Positions 31,501-39,076 of a DNA stretch of 64,000 nucleotides are shown piece by piece. Origin of the DNA: Mesostigma viride. Taxonomy: Eukaryota; Streptophyta; Mesostigmatophyceae; Mesostigmatales; Mesostigmataceae. The first letter of the stretch is position 1. Each line of letters opens with the position of its first letter. Below the pieces are notes generated by a model. The model ran no database searches. It was not told the DNA's origin and saw only the letters and a list, made by a program, of their open reading frames with translations. The position numbers were made by a program, and so were the translations under genes. The DNA lies in assembly GCA_009746045.1 (NCBI GenBank), contig RPFO01000418.1, positions 2,858,678 to 2,922,677 on the forward strand. Direction: 5' to 3'.

Positions 31501-34116
31501 CCTATCGCGTGGTGCTGGTGGTGGTGGTGCTGCCGCAGCATGTTCCATTGGCGCGCATCGTTGCGTCGGCTCCGGCATTAGGTTCGGGGCTTCCCATGTT
31601 CAGCCATGAGCAACCAGAGTCACTAATCCTCATGCAATTTTATTACTATTTAGACTTGGTAAGGAAGAAAACCATGTTTGCGGGCTTCACCTCTTTCCAT
31701 ATAGCAAATTTAATTTCATTGCTGTGCACGTACAACGCCTGTCTTGCGGCTTCCCCTTCATCGCCCCCCCCCAACCAAAGATACCCTGCACCCCCCCTGC
31801 TGGTGCTCCTTCCCCCCGTCTCCCCCCTCAGTTTTATTCCTGCATGCCCACTGCCGTCCTTCTCTGGCGCCGGCAACCACCTTTATTGGTCTTCCCCCCC
31901 ACGCACCCCTGCTTCCCCTCCCCATGCAGCTACGTGCTATTCGCCACGCACATGCAGCGCATGGCTGAGCTTGCGACGCTCTACCCCAACGCCAAGGTAA
32001 TGATGCGTGCTTGGGTAATGCCAGAATATTGCTGCGTATGTATGAGTATGGCATACGGCAATATTAGGCAAGGTTGAATGGATGAAAGGCCAAGCTCGTG
32101 ATGCTCTGGCATGCCAATGTCAAGGGTGCCAGGTGCACTTGGTTTATGCCAGACAACTATGTCAGTCATTTGACCCGCGCAAGGATACTGTGCCACTTGG
32201 CCCCATCCATGTGAGGTTGCTCGGTTTTCCTTCACAAAAAATGCCTCAAGTTTCACTTGAAGGGTCCATGCTTTCTGCATGAGGCGAGCAAGGTTAGTAG
32301 CTGCATCCTCCAATAGGAACGAAGGTGCAGCCCGAGAGATTGGACTGTGGAAGATGTGACAAAGCGTGCTGTGGACATGAGATCGAGAATTCTACATCGA
32401 ACGTGCTCACCCAGTGTTACCTGTGCTGCACACTCACGCACCATGGCGATGAAACCCCTGGAAAACCCCTGTCACACACACACACACACGCACACGCACA
32501 CACACACACGCACACACACGCACCACTCACACACACACACACACACGTACAAACACACAAACCACCATATCAACACCACCAAGTTAGTCCTTGACCGACA
32601 CTGATGCAAGCATGCTGTCACCCAGTAACACCGCAGGTGCGCACGCTGTCCACGTCCACCGAGGGCGACCGGCTGCGGTTCCAGTACAAGCTGGCCGACA
32701 CCAGCCTGGACGCGGCGCGCGTGCACTACGGGCTGCTGCTGGCCGAGGCGGCAGGGTTCCCCTCCTCCATCATCGAGCGCGCGCACGGCATCACCCACAG
32801 GATCGACCAGCAGGTGGGCATGAGGCAGGCAAAGGCAAGGGAGGGGAGGTCCTGTCTTGGTGGCTGCGTGGCTTCAAGCTGTCTGGCAGCCCTCCCTGCT
32901 TGTTGAAGTAATGGAGATGTAAGAGGTATACGGCTGGGGCCTTGTCAGACCAGCATGTATATGCTGGCTGATTGAGGCAGCTTACCCTGGTACGTGGATG
33001 GCTCTGACTGAAAGCCAGTCAATGGGGTACGGGCAGTATGTATACGGGCAGTATCAAGGAGACAACCAGCGCAGGCCAGAAATCGGGAGAATTCGGACCA
33101 TGGTAGCTCGAGCCTGCAGTATTGACGTACTCTGTGTGGCTTTTTGCGACTACAGTCCATGCCCGATTGGTGAGGCATGAAAAGTCGGGAAGAAGCTCTT
33201 GCCAACGTGGCTCATGGGGTTTGCCGGCCTTTCAATATATGTGGTATTTTAGTTTTAGCGTATGGCTTATATTCACGTCAGGCATTTGTGCGAGCTTCAT
33301 GTGTAAACTTCTCACTCAGGTAGATGACATGATGTCTGCTCATGCACTGAGCTTGCCACTATACGTTAGTTAGTAATGTTTAAGGAAGTAGTTTATTTTT
33401 CTTGTTGCTATGTGACGCAGTCGACGCGTTAATTAAAAGTGGCGAGGATAATTATAATTGGTGCACCTAGAGCAGGTGTAGCTTACACCCTACCCTTGCA
33501 GGAAGTAGCCCAGAATGTTATTTAAAGCCATATGCCCCTTCTCAGGGATATGTGCTCTACATGTACTCCCAACGGAGTTATGTTCTTAATTAACTTTAAT
33601 TGATTGGCACACTGTTGAACAAGGAATCTTGCTGCCTCACGCGTACAACATCGATCCGACGATATGGTAAACAGCTCGCCTCGACCCGTGAGTGGCTTGC
33701 TCGTACATTTGGTCACTCACTGATCTTGTTATTCTATCGATCTATAAAGGGATCGGTAGAGTAGTCTAGGATTTTGCTCCGGGCATAAGCTGCTCGTGAA
33801 CGGCACCACATGCATGCAATTGTGTGTGCCTGAACCCTTGAGCGTGCCACCTATATTCCTTCCCCCCTCGTGCGCCCCTCTCGGCCCTCTTGCCTACCTG
33901 CCCTCTAACCTAGTCTTGTCCACCCCGACCCCCCGGCCACAGGAGGAGGAGGCGCACCGAGAAGCATCGCAGCAGTGCGCGGGGCTGCACCTGCGCTACA
34001 ACACGGTGCAGAAGATCATGTGCCTGCAGGGGTGCCAACTCAGCGAGGGCGTGCTGCGCGACTATATGCAGAAGCTGAAGCTAGAGTACCTCAACTCGCG
34101 TGCACCCGAGGATTGA
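4944..34116 (+). CDS. MSH4: MSH4, meiotic MutS homologue, 21 exons
   Basis: MSH4 pairs with MSH5 to form the MutSgamma clamp that stabilises meiotic recombination intermediates; it lacks the mismatch-recognition domain of MutS. Exons: 4944-5049, 5200-5405, 6387-6535, 7648-7693, 9416-9462, 10598-10772, 13679-14042, 15107-15206, 16106-16228, 17464-17603, 18040-18090, 21168-21231, 23781-23833, 24810-24900, 26489-26556, 27389-27475, 28624-28758, 29751-29902, 31930-31996, 32637-32813, 33943-34116. Every junction is GT-AG and every phase joins; the order follows plant MSH4 throughout. Domains: connector (about 36-170), lever/clamp (185-570), ATPase (572-740) with Walker A, the [13 protein letters not shown] segment, Walker [10 protein letters not shown] and FATHM, then the C-terminal dimerisation helices. 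Product about 857 aa if one surplus base in a G12 run of exon 7 is ignored. Odd: first Walker A Gly is Ala. Presence implies a meiotic programme. Confidence 0.95.
5200..5405 (+). CDS. MSH4: MSH4 exon 2
   Basis: Follows acceptor AAACCAG. It encodes [19 protein letters not shown] and [19 protein letters not shown], nearly identical to the plant MSH4 N-terminal block. It ends QSARK at donor GTAAGA in phase 0. Confidence 0.93.
6069..6360. repeat. 35-bp minisatellite, MSH4 intron 2
   Basis: Eight to nine copies of a 35-bp unit (core CGGCAATCACCACCT, then CTTGCTTGGC) ending about 27 bases before the exon 3 acceptor. Confidence 0.95.
6387..6535 (+). CDS. MSH4: MSH4 exon 3
   Basis: [20 protein letters not shown] through [18 protein letters not shown], phase 0 to phase 2, donor GTGAGT. 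The last 45 bases have a decayed copy 118 bases downstream. Confidence 0.93.
6606..6657 (+). repeat. Decayed copy of MSH4 exon 3 tail in intron 3
   Basis: Conceptually reads [11 protein letters not shown] then a stop, against [14 protein letters not shown] at the real exon end. The GTGAG donor has become GTAGA. It arose by duplication of the exon-intron border. Confidence 0.9.
6672..7226. repeat. 56-bp minisatellite, MSH4 intron 3
   Basis: About ten copies of a 54-56-bp unit containing ACTGGTTGTCTCATGGAT and AATGGTCACTATAG. Related single or double copies lie at 8406-8445, 33055-33120 (inverted), 36565-36625 and 50340-50475, so the unit belongs to a dispersed family. Confidence 0.92.
7648..7693 (+). 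CDS. MSH4: MSH4 exon 4
   Basis: A 46-base exon between CCTGCAG and GTGAGT, encoding (W)[15 protein letters not shown]. It corresponds to the plant segment WIEAEKGVIVTNHSLT. Confidence 0.88.
7694..9415. other. MSH4 intron 4
   Basis: No gene seen. Contents: a short copy of the dispersed GGTTGTCTC repeat near 8406-8445, three 17-bp copies of AGGTCATTCGATACTG at 8803-8855, and a duplicated CCACTGTCCATGCCCTCC near 9285-9330. Confidence 0.6.
9416..9462 (+). CDS. MSH4: MSH4 exon 5
   Basis: A 47-base exon encoding [15 protein letters not shown] plus two bases, donor GTAGGG. It matches the VTFNGSFDHMNIDAT block of plant MSH4. Confidence 0.9.
9849..10596. repeat. (CT)n / (CCCT)n tract, MSH4 intron 5
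   Basis: Some 700 bases of nearly pure pyrimidine on the plus strand: CT repeats, then CCCT with CTCCCT interruptions, then CT and CA, running into the exon 6 acceptor. Open frames across it on either strand (Pro/Ser/Leu or Arg/Glu/Gly repeats) are artefacts of the repeat. Confidence 0.97.
10598..10772 (+). CDS. MSH4: MSH4 exon 6
   Basis: Encodes [10 protein letters not shown] then [20 protein letters not shown] and [18 protein letters not shown], the start of the MutS core. It sits directly after a CT/CA microsatellite that serves as polypyrimidine tract. Donor GTGGGA. Confidence 0.93.
10796..10953 (+). repeat. Decayed copies of MSH4 exon 6 tail and donor
   Basis: The exon end GGACTGCCAG with GTGG recurs at about 10797-10812 and 10930-10950. 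Weaker ACTGCCAG/ACTGCCGG copies lie between, within the first 180 bases of intron 6. Confidence 0.8.
11147..13473. repeat. 1.57-kb tandem duplication, second copy internally deleted
   Basis: Copy 1 spans about 11149-12719. Copy 2 (12720-13473) repeats its first 612 bases (11147-11758 = 12718-13329) and last 129 bases (12591-12719 = 13345-13473). It lacks 832 bases (11759-12590) and carries a C-rich 15-base filler instead. The shared parts differ at only a few positions, so the event is recent. No coding function was recognised in it. It lies in MSH4 intron 6. Confidence 0.95.
13679..14042 (+). CDS. MSH4: MSH4 exon 7, frame broken in G12
   Basis: Opens [20 protein letters not shown], then [13 protein letters not shown], and closes [20 protein letters not shown] followed by MLAE at donor GTGAGG. 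A Gly-rich, low-complexity insert of roughly 60 residues lies between. The two ends are in different frames. The switch coincides with twelve G at 13843-13854, where one base fewer (or two more) would restore the frame. Confidence 0.88.
14090..14412 (+). repeat. Three decayed copies of MSH4 exon 7 tail
   Basis: The exon 7 end (GTGCCCATGCTGGCCGAG, then GTGAGG) recurs near 14115-14137 (ACCATGCTGGCCTAGGTGAG), 14190-14216 (GTGCCCATGCTGGTTGAG) and 14387-14405 (GTGCTGGCTGAGG), each weaker than the last. Confidence 0.85.
15107..15206 (+). CDS. MSH4: MSH4 exon 8
   Basis: [20 protein letters not shown] then [13 protein letters not shown], phase 0 to 1, acceptor CCCTGCAG and donor GTGAGT. It corresponds to the SVCENDRYASIRKKIGEVI helix region of plant MSH4. 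Confidence 0.88.
15283..15309 (+). repeat. Decayed copy of MSH4 exon 8 tail
   Basis: GAGATGGATCAAGTCATTGA resembles the exon 8 end GAGATTGACAAGGTTATTGG, 97 bases downstream of it. Confidence 0.65.
15454..15679. repeat. (CCA)n microsatellite, MSH4 intron 8
   Basis: About 75 consecutive CCA triplets with a single interruption. Poly-Pro, poly-His and poly-Thr frames through it are not genes. Confidence 0.98.
15768..16003. repeat. 51-bp minisatellite, MSH4 intron 8
   Basis: Four to five copies of a 51-bp unit (core GATGCTTGCCCTATTGTTCG, then TTGCCGTATGATGACC), ending about 100 bases before exon 9. Confidence 0.93.
16106..16228 (+). CDS. MSH4: MSH4 exon 9
   Basis: [20 protein letters not shown] then [21 protein letters not shown], a strongly conserved MSH4 block (RTQQCFALKAGIDGFLDIAR in plants). 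Donor GTGAGC, phase 1. Confidence 0.93.
16300..16760 (+). repeat. Decayed copies of MSH4 exon 9 tail and donor
   Basis: The exon end AGCGAGTCCAGCGAGG with GTGAG recurs near 16302-16325 (CCAGCGTGCGAGGGTGAGG), 16357-16375 (GAAGGTGAGCGAGG), 16598-16623 (near-perfect AGCGAGTCCAGCGAGGGTGA) and, as an ACATCAGCG mini-array, 16725-16760. Confidence 0.88.
17201..17390 (+). repeat. Two decayed copies of MSH4 exon 10 head
   Basis: The nearer copy at 17331-17380 reads [16 protein letters not shown] against the real [17 protein letters not shown] more decayed copy at 17201-17236 keeps CCATACACAGCCACGCTGAG. The spacing is about 120-130 bases, forming a three-copy tandem array in which only the last is the exon. 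Confidence 0.9.
17464..17603 (+). CDS. MSH4: MSH4 exon 10
   Basis: [20 protein letters not shown] then [14 protein letters not shown] and GVPAYFIQ. Donor GTGAGC, phase 0. Its first 55 bases are preceded by two decayed tandem copies. Confidence 0.92.
18040..18090 (+). CDS. MSH4: MSH4 exon 11
   Basis: A 51-base exon, [17 protein letters not shown], matching plant VVKHGKNIHCSSLELAS. Acceptor CTGCAG, donor GTAACG. Confidence 0.9.
18091..21167. other. MSH4 intron 11, no clear gene
   Basis: The longest intron (3.1 kb). It includes an approximately 60-base direct repeat at 19454-19515 / 19541-19600 and a more GC-rich block at about 19870-20800. That block has a 167-codon open frame on the minus strand (20228-20731) without recognisable domains. 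The block may be a decayed mobile element; I see no motif to prove it. Confidence 0.45.
21168..21231 (+). CDS. MSH4: MSH4 exon 12
   Basis: [20 protein letters not shown], matching LNVRNKSAAGECFIRTETCL. Acceptor CTGCCAG, donor GTGGGG, phase 1. Confidence 0.92.
21600..21865. repeat. 59-bp minisatellite, MSH4 intron 12
   Basis: About four and a half copies of a 59-bp unit (core GGTGAGCGGTGGCTTGCTGC). Each copy carries a GGGTGAGC splice-donor-like string. Confidence 0.92.
22069..23562. repeat. 52-bp minisatellite, about 28 copies, MSH4 intron 12
   Basis: Nearly identical 52-bp units (GAATGTCGCATTCCTTTGAG, CCAGCTGCTGAGTGTG, TTGTCAAGGACTTAGC). Five units carry a 7-base duplication (CTGAGTG) making 59 bp; all five fall in the last two thirds of the array. 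Copies are contiguous without unique spacers. Confidence 0.98.
23781..23833 (+). CDS. MSH4: MSH4 exon 13
   Basis: [18 protein letters not shown] in phase 1 to 0, equivalent to the plant MDAIREDISALTLLAE helix. Acceptor GGGCAG, donor GTGGGG. Confidence 0.85.
24666..24772. repeat. (CA)n microsatellite, MSH4 intron 13
   Basis: Interrupted ACAC repeats shortly upstream of exon 14. Confidence 0.93.
24810..24900 (+). CDS. MSH4: MSH4 exon 14
   Basis: [20 protein letters not shown] then [10 protein letters not shown], the end of the clamp/lever segment (plant RYSRPELT). Donor GTAGGG, phase 1. Confidence 0.92.
24898..25014 (+). repeat. Duplicated exon 14 donor region
   Basis: Two tandem units of about 61 bases share TCCGACACCAGCG and GTGCAGTAGGCCCAA. 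The first begins at the exon 14 donor GTAGGGTGACAC, the second at TGGGGCGATGCG. Confidence 0.82.
24901..26488. other. MSH4 intron 14
   Basis: Apart from the duplicated donor region, it contains three copies of ACCTTCAAGGTTTCTTA at about 25202-25250 and a 12-bp minisatellite (GAGGGTTGCTGT) at 25799-25990. No gene is seen. Confidence 0.6.
25797..25990. repeat. 12-bp minisatellite, MSH4 intron 14
   Basis: Perfect GAGGGTTGCTGT copies to about 25885, then degenerate ones to 25985. Confidence 0.95.
26489..26556 (+). CDS. MSH4: MSH4 exon 15
   Basis: [20 protein letters not shown] then NFV. The PLAIxxGRHPxxE motif opens the MutS ATPase domain. Donor GTGAGC, phase 0. Confidence 0.92.
27389..27475 (+). 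CDS. MSH4: MSH4 exon 16 (Walker A)
   Basis: [15 protein letters not shown] followed by [14 protein letters not shown], the P-loop. The Lys and Ser/Thr that bind phosphates are intact (about residues 617-619). The first Gly of the motif is Ala (codon GCA at 27437). Donor GTGCGT. Confidence 0.95.
27466..27715 (+). repeat. Amplified MSH4 exon 16 donor region
   Basis: The exon end and donor (TGCGGCAG with GTGCGTGCC) recur in weaker form six or so times in 250 bases, for example TGAGGCAGGTGCGTGCAT, TGCGGCAGGTCTGTGCGC, TGCGGCAGGTGTCCGCG and TGTGGCAGGTGTGTGCA. Confidence 0.85.
28369..28612. repeat. CATCCACCCCCTCCCTCCCT array, MSH4 intron 16
   Basis: About nine imperfect copies of a 24-27-bp pyrimidine-rich unit, acting as the long polypyrimidine stretch before exon 17. 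Confidence 0.9.
28624..28758 (+). CDS. MSH4: MSH4 exon 17
   Basis: [20 protein letters not shown] then [20 protein letters not shown] and SNSSS. The RIFTR and SNSS motifs of the MutS ATPase are intact. The donor GTGGGT is the first unit of a (GTGG)n microsatellite. Confidence 0.94.
28759..28890. repeat. (GTGG)n starting at the exon 17 donor
   Basis: About 33 tetranucleotide units. The functional donor is the first unit, so every unit offers the same GTGGGT donor hexamer. Confidence 0.96.
28968..29032 (+). repeat. Decayed copy of MSH4 exon 17 tail and donor
   Basis: AACGACGAGGACAACATCGA, then GTCCAACTAGACTTCCTCGG, then TGTGTGGGTGGGT. It copies the exon end (AACGACGAAGACAACATCGA onward) with its GTGGGT repeat. 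Translation now meets a TAG. Confidence 0.92.
29619..29690 (+). repeat. Decayed copy of MSH4 exon 18 head
   Basis: CCCAGTTCATGACAGAGATT opens a stretch of about 65 bases aligning with the exon 18 start (GCAGTTCATGACGGAGATGC), 128 bases upstream, including an intact AG acceptor. Confidence 0.9.
29751..29902 (+). CDS. MSH4: MSH4 exon 18 (Walker B)
   Basis: [20 protein letters not shown] then [15 protein letters not shown] and [15 protein letters not shown]. Walker B Asp-Glu (about 692-693) and the following signature are intact. Acceptor AATGCAG, donor GTGCGT, phase 2. Confidence 0.95.
30155..30483. repeat. 38-bp minisatellite, MSH4 intron 18
   Basis: Nine copies of a 38-bp unit (core GCCCGTAGCACGTAGGGAGG). 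GTGCATCGG and GTGCCTCGG variants alternate irregularly. Confidence 0.95.
31335..31550. repeat. Approximately 62-66-bp tandem repeat, MSH4 intron 18
   Basis: Three and a half copies containing CATGGTCCATGGGCATTGTT and a variable GGTGGTGGTG run. Confidence 0.9.
31930..31996 (+). CDS. MSH4: MSH4 exon 19
   Basis: [20 protein letters not shown] then AK, carrying the FATH motif (MutS H-loop). Acceptor ATGCAG, donor GTAATG, phase 0. Confidence 0.94.
32472..32552. repeat. (CA)n microsatellite, MSH4 intron 19
   Basis: Interrupted CACACG/CACACA run about 85 bases before exon 20. Confidence 0.93.
32637..32813 (+). CDS. MSH4: MSH4 exon 20
   Basis: [20 protein letters not shown] then [20 protein letters not shown] and [10 protein letters not shown]. 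This is the [13 protein letters not shown] region that leads into the C-terminal dimer helices. Donor GTGGGC. Confidence 0.94.
33465..33605 (-). repeat. Dispersed repeat, copy 2 (inverted)
   Basis: The reverse complement matches the repeat at 80-600, with both blocks present and contiguous. It lies in MSH4 intron 20, shortly before the last exon. Confidence 0.75.
33943..34116 (+). CDS. MSH4: MSH4 exon 21 (stop)
   Basis: [20 protein letters not shown] then [17 protein letters not shown], ending APED-TGA. The length and position match the family's C-terminal helices. Acceptor GCCACAG. Confidence 0.9.
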   Translation, partial: EEEAHREASQQCAGLHLRYNTVQKIMCLQGCQLSEGVLRDYMQKLKLEYLNSRAPED

Positions 34117-35089
34117 TTTTACGTATGACAATGGCAGGCCAATGCAGCCAAAAGCCTGTCAACTACCACAATTCAATGGCTTAAAGAATCCGCAGGACAC
34201 CCAGGATCTGTTCTCACTAGTAGGAGATAATGACTGATCGTACAGTGACTCGTGGCCCTCAATGCCAAAGCACAAGCCGACCATGTCCAGGCGATTCCAC
34301 CAAATACAGGACCCCCTGCGATCATGCCCTTAACCCAACTGACCAACTGCCTTCGTTTACATTGCCTCTCCAGTCTCCCATTGTTCATTTGCGGCCATCA
34401 AGAAGGCCCCTGGCGGGCTGTTGACTGGTTCATCACATGGAGTCAAAAAGTTATTGAAATTAGCCACGTTGTGAGTGAAGAACTGAAACAAACAACGTCC
34501 ACCATGGTCCGTTTCTCATCCTTCTATATACTGCTCAAATCTCAAGCCAGGCGGCTGGCGCCAGCCAATCATAACATGGTCTAAACTCCGACAAGCTAAA
34601 CTTCAACTTTGAAACGACTAGTAAATACAAATATACAAGGGCAAATCTGTCGGCCATGCCAGGCACCGCCTGGGCTTCCTTGCATGCGTCTGGTGTCCCT
34701 CGTTGAAGTCAAGACATCGCACAGCTGCTCAGCTCCTCGCCAACTCAGTTGCTGTGTACCAAGCGTCCGGCAAACTGCCCCAATGACGAAAGTCCGTGAA
34801 ATTCCGGTCCGCGCAAAAGCTCCGTCAGAAATTTCAGCAGAAGTGGTGCGGAAGTACAACTGAGATCCACGGCGTCATTACCCAGAGCGGTATGACAAAC
34901 CGCAAAAGTTTGCGGATGCCAGTATTACACCATAATATGAATTATGGACATAAAAGTTAAGTATCCTGGCGGGATCACGAAATCAGCCGAAGCAGTAAAT
35001 GACCAATTAAATGAAATAGAGTGCGACAAGCTTACGCAACAAGAAACCCATGCAGGCATGAAATGAAAAAAATACTATATGGACAACGA

Positions 35090-35345
35090 AGCCCAACAAG
35101 GGGACAAGGCCCAACAGGACAAGGCACAACGGCGGGGCGAGGCACAACGGGACTTGCAAGGCAGAACGGGACAAGGCACAGCAGGACAAGGCACAGCGGG
35201 ACGAGGCACAACGGAACAAGGCAAAACAGGCCGGACACGCTAGGCAAAACAGGACAAGGCAGAATGCGAGTTGTAAGGCAGAACGGGACAAGGCCCAACG
35301 AGGCAAGGCCCAACGGGACGAAAACGCAACGTGACAAACGAGAAG
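35090..35345. repeat. Degenerate GGGACAAGGCACAAC minisatellite
   Basis: Units of 10-21 bases built from CAACGGGACAAGGCA variants. Confidence 0.85.
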
Positions 35346-37039
35346 GCCTCTGCAATTTCTTTGGATTTGAGCAGTGCATCAGATTGACAAGCACCCTTCG
35401 CCTATGGGGTATTGCAATCAGCCAAATTTGATGACGTCAATCTACACAGGCACAAGTTCTGCACGCAACTGTTTTGTGAGGCAAGGCCGCGGTGTGCTGT
35501 TGGCGGACTTAGCCACCATCGAGAACGGAAATTCAAATGCAATTTAGGATTCGAGGTACACTAGCTAGGTCCTGGCTGGTGTCGCTAGTGGGTTCTAGTC
35601 AATACGTATTTGCTAGATTCGTAATACTTGTAGTGCTACAGTTTGGCGCCACAAGTTTTGGCAATTAGCATATGCCATCGAATAAAAGATACAGACTCCT
35701 AAGTATATGACAAATCCCAAAATGGTGGCCCCGCCTATGCTTCCTTCCCCCTTTCACCCCCCGGCCCTCAACACCAGCCGGCTGGAAATTCACCAAGTTT
35801 CGATGTGTGATTCCTTGTTTGTCTGTCACCATACTTACGCCTAGCATTCTTAGCATGCCTCAGCGGGAAATGCATCGAAATTTGAGGCATCGTACATGCA
35901 CATCATATGCATGGTGGCCATGGGCGCGATTGCGGGGAAAAGTAAACCTTGCAACGTGCTGGCCCTATTTAGTAGGCTATTTTGGGGTCACTTGAACAAA
36001 CGCCGCGAGGTGCCTACCACTTCGTCCAAGCCATGTACAGTAAATATAACTTGCCGACTGCAAATGGCACAAGTGTGCCTGGTCCTCTCATTTCTGGGGA
36101 AATTAATCCCCCCTTAGTACGCTGCAGCAGAGAATCACAACAAAAAGTTGTTTTACGTCCGCTAGTAGAGATAATATTGGCGAATTTTAATTACTTACTT
36201 AATAGACACGTGACTGCGTCACATGAGCATAAGTGCAGTTCTTGGACGTTTGGAATCATGGCATGGTGGCTAACGTAATGACTGACTAGCTAGACCTTTT
36301 CAGTGGTTTTCCATTTGCGGGTATTTCCTCGTAAATGGTGGGAGAGCGATCGCAGCAATGGTGCTCACCACTAGACACTCCCGGCCAATTAGGCTCGAAA
36401 CACACGCCCTGATCAAGCATGCTGTTTCCGGCCCCACCGTCTAGGTCATCTGGTCGCTCTACACGTAAGCCAGACATAATTTCAATGCACAAGGCTACAC
36501 ATTTCCATCACCATTCATCTTCATCATCCTGAACGACTCGAACACGCGGACACGATAACGGCAGGCTCGAGCTACCATGGTCCGGATTCTCCCGATTTCT
36601 GGCATGCGCTAGTTGTCTCCTTGTTAAGTCCTCAGTGGGAGGGGAACCTGGGATGGAATGGATGGTGTAAGCGATCTAGGTCCTAGTTACAGGGTTCAGT
36701 TGTGGGCACCACGGCCCATATCGCTAATAATGAATGCCATACGCGGTCACACGCGGAGCCCCCGCAGACTTGGGGGTGCATGGTCTCCTTCATGATTCAC
36801 TACTTGCCATCTATCCTTGTGTACCATCTGCCTCCATATTACAGACAAACCAGGAGGTTGCCCGTCACGTCTAGTGTAGCACATGTCCATGCCAAGTCTA
36901 TCACGGGCGGCCAAGTCCACGGGTGGCGACCCTGCCGCGCGCGGCCAGGGGCATGCCAGGTGAGGACATATCGCCCATGCTGGGCGGGCTTGGTGCGAGC
37001 TAGTCTATCTGATGTGTCTACCTGATCTGTGCAGGCCAG

Positions 37040-37275
37040 GTGCTCGGCTAGGCCCAGGCGCGTGTGCCTAATAATGTGGGAAACATAGGGCAAATCAGCG
37101 TAGAAATCCTCATTATTACTAATGTGCAAACCAAAGGGGATGTTAAGGGCCTTGGGCAGCATCTTCAGTCAGTGGTGACGTTGCCGTCGAGTCGTTGCTC
37201 CAGCTCCTGCGTCAGTGTCCGGGTCTCGGCGCCGTAGTTCAAGATCGTCAGAATAGTGATGACGACCTTGAAGAG
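37040..37275 (-). pseudogene. Decayed LINE (non-LTR retrotransposon) RT tail
   Basis: The minus strand reads LNYGAETRTLTQELEQRLD, resembling the YGAETWTLTxxxEKRL motif after the reverse transcriptase of many LINEs. It then meets a stop. One frame over, MLPKALNIPFGLHISNNE and DLPYVSHIIRHTRLGLAEH follow, again like the LINE C-terminal segment. Only this end is recognisable and the frame is broken. Confidence 0.6.
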
Positions 37276-37993
37276 GTCACGCTTGACGATCCGGGGTAGT
37301 GCGGGGTAATTTCTCCACCAGCGGGTGTAGTGGTCATGGCGGTTGCGCCCACGCCATGCCGATCCGTGTCGTCAGGTCGTCCTCGCAGTCGGGAAGCCAA
37401 CAGCTGCCGGCCGAGCAGCTTGAAGCGGCCTGAAGTAGGGTACGTAGTTGACCTCGGCGTCGTCCACGAGGCGGAGTGTGGGGGGGGCCCTGCCATGCCG
37501 AGGGGGGAAATATTGGCGAAGGGGGGGATTAACCCGGAACCGTAAACGTTGAAATTATACATTCCCGCATTCCTAAGTAATAACTAATTCTGTACGTCTT
37601 GTCCGTAATCTACTGTGACGTCAGAATGTTGTTGGACATGCCTCGATCAGCAGCCTCTCGCCGGCCTGCGATCTGCTCTGCTGTCTGCGCAGGTGGCTGA
37701 CTGACGAGACAGCAGTGGTCACTGGTCACTGGCCAGTAAATTAATATCTCTGAGCATCGTTCGCGTAATCAATTACCGCATCCATACGAATTACAAATAA
37801 TTATGTCCAGTGTTCATAACTCCTAACTTTTAGTAGGTTTTGCACCTCTGCTGAAATAATTGCCCAGTCCTAAGTACAGTACTGTAGCCCAGTTGGATAT
37901 ATGTTACAGGACTCGCGCTGGACAGCAAAGGCAGGTTTATTATAGACAACGGCCTCCATTGTGTCGATCATCATTACTTTTCTGGCGGCCTCA

Positions 37994-39076
37994 ATGACAT
38001 CATCGACGGGCAATGCTTCCCGGCTTTCACGCGGGCTCCTGGCTCTGGTGTTGGCGCTCCATGCCTGCCATGAAATGCACTCTGCGCTATGCGCTGCCGG
38101 AGCGATGGCAGTTAAGCGGAACGCCGGCCCTCCAGAGGAGATTCCTCTCGTAGCTAATAATTGCCGCGACACTGCAGGTTTGTCCGGGCACAAGGTGCGT
38201 AGCAGGAGCGTGTGGAGGGAGCTCAACCATGTAGAATTGACGACACTCCGACCTGGAGGGCAGCTAAAAAGTTTAACGTTTATGAACGTTGAAGCGGCCT
38301 CCTCTTCTAATTCGAGTGCGAGCGAGATTCTGGACAGGATCGAGCTGGTTGTATCCGGTAAATCTCGAAGGAAAGCATCCAGTCTTAGTCCTGATGTCGC
38401 CACCACGACAGCGATCACCAGCGATCCTTTGTCGAGCCCAGCCGTCAAGCTGCACTTCCGAAGAACTAAGCTGCATGACGCGGCGCGCGATGCCAGTCTT
38501 GAACCGTCATCGACTGATGACGTCAATGTCGAGCAAGCGATGAAGGCGGTGTCCCTCCGGCTCCATCCCGCGTACGCCAAGCATGTACCCAGTTCTAGTA
38601 GAGCGAACTCCAATTACGACACCCGCCCTCCGCCCCTCGTCATCGCCACGGGATACGCCGACGTGGCTCTCGAAGCCGGCTTCAAGAGCGCGGAACATTT
38701 TGTGGGTGCCCCCGTCGAGTTAGACATCTGTGTGATGTCAGGTGATGCCCACGAGGAGCTTAGCCTGCTCAGCGTGTCCATGACAGCACTTCCGTTGTTC
38801 AGTGACGAGAAAACGATCCTATCTGGTGCCTCCCAGACCCTGCCTGCCACCTGGCAGTCCATAAGGAAGATTGAGGCAATGCCCAGTACGGACCATGTTA
38901 ACTGCTTTAATGCATCCCACGCTCCGGACCGCGCTGGGTACTGGGAGTACCGGGTGGAGGCCAGCGGGGTGGGGTTCATCGCGGGAGAATTCGAGCGCAC
39001 GGCACGCATCACCGCGCATGTGGGCGACCTGCCCCTTGGGCACATCTTATCGGCCAGTATGAAGATGACGATCGAG
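37994..39076 (+). CDS. Secreted-protein gene exon 1 (signal peptide, unique region)
   Basis: ATG 37994 follows an in-frame TAG at 37943. After a short basic stretch comes GLLALVLALHACHEMHSALC, a signal-peptide-like core. The next 320 residues have no recognised domain; the later part (about 200-361) looks like beta-rich sequence (GYADVALEAGFKSAEHFVG, YWEYRVEASGVGFIAGEFE). Donor GTGAGA, phase 0. Confidence 0.82.

Larger units (their letters stand above)
34117..37993. other. Intergenic region MSH4 to secreted-protein gene
   Basis: No intact gene recognised. Contents: a GGGACAAGGCACAAC-type short repeat at about 35090-35340, a single copy of the dispersed GGTTGTCTC repeat at 36565-36625, a decayed LINE fragment at 37040-37275 on the minus strand, and the upstream region of the next gene. 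No promoter element is convincing. Confidence 0.6.

Noticed and set aside
37961-37993. Non-ATG start at 37961 for the secreted-protein gene
   Set aside because: GTG initiation is not expected in nuclear genes; ATG 37994 gives a good signal peptide and follows an in-frame stop.
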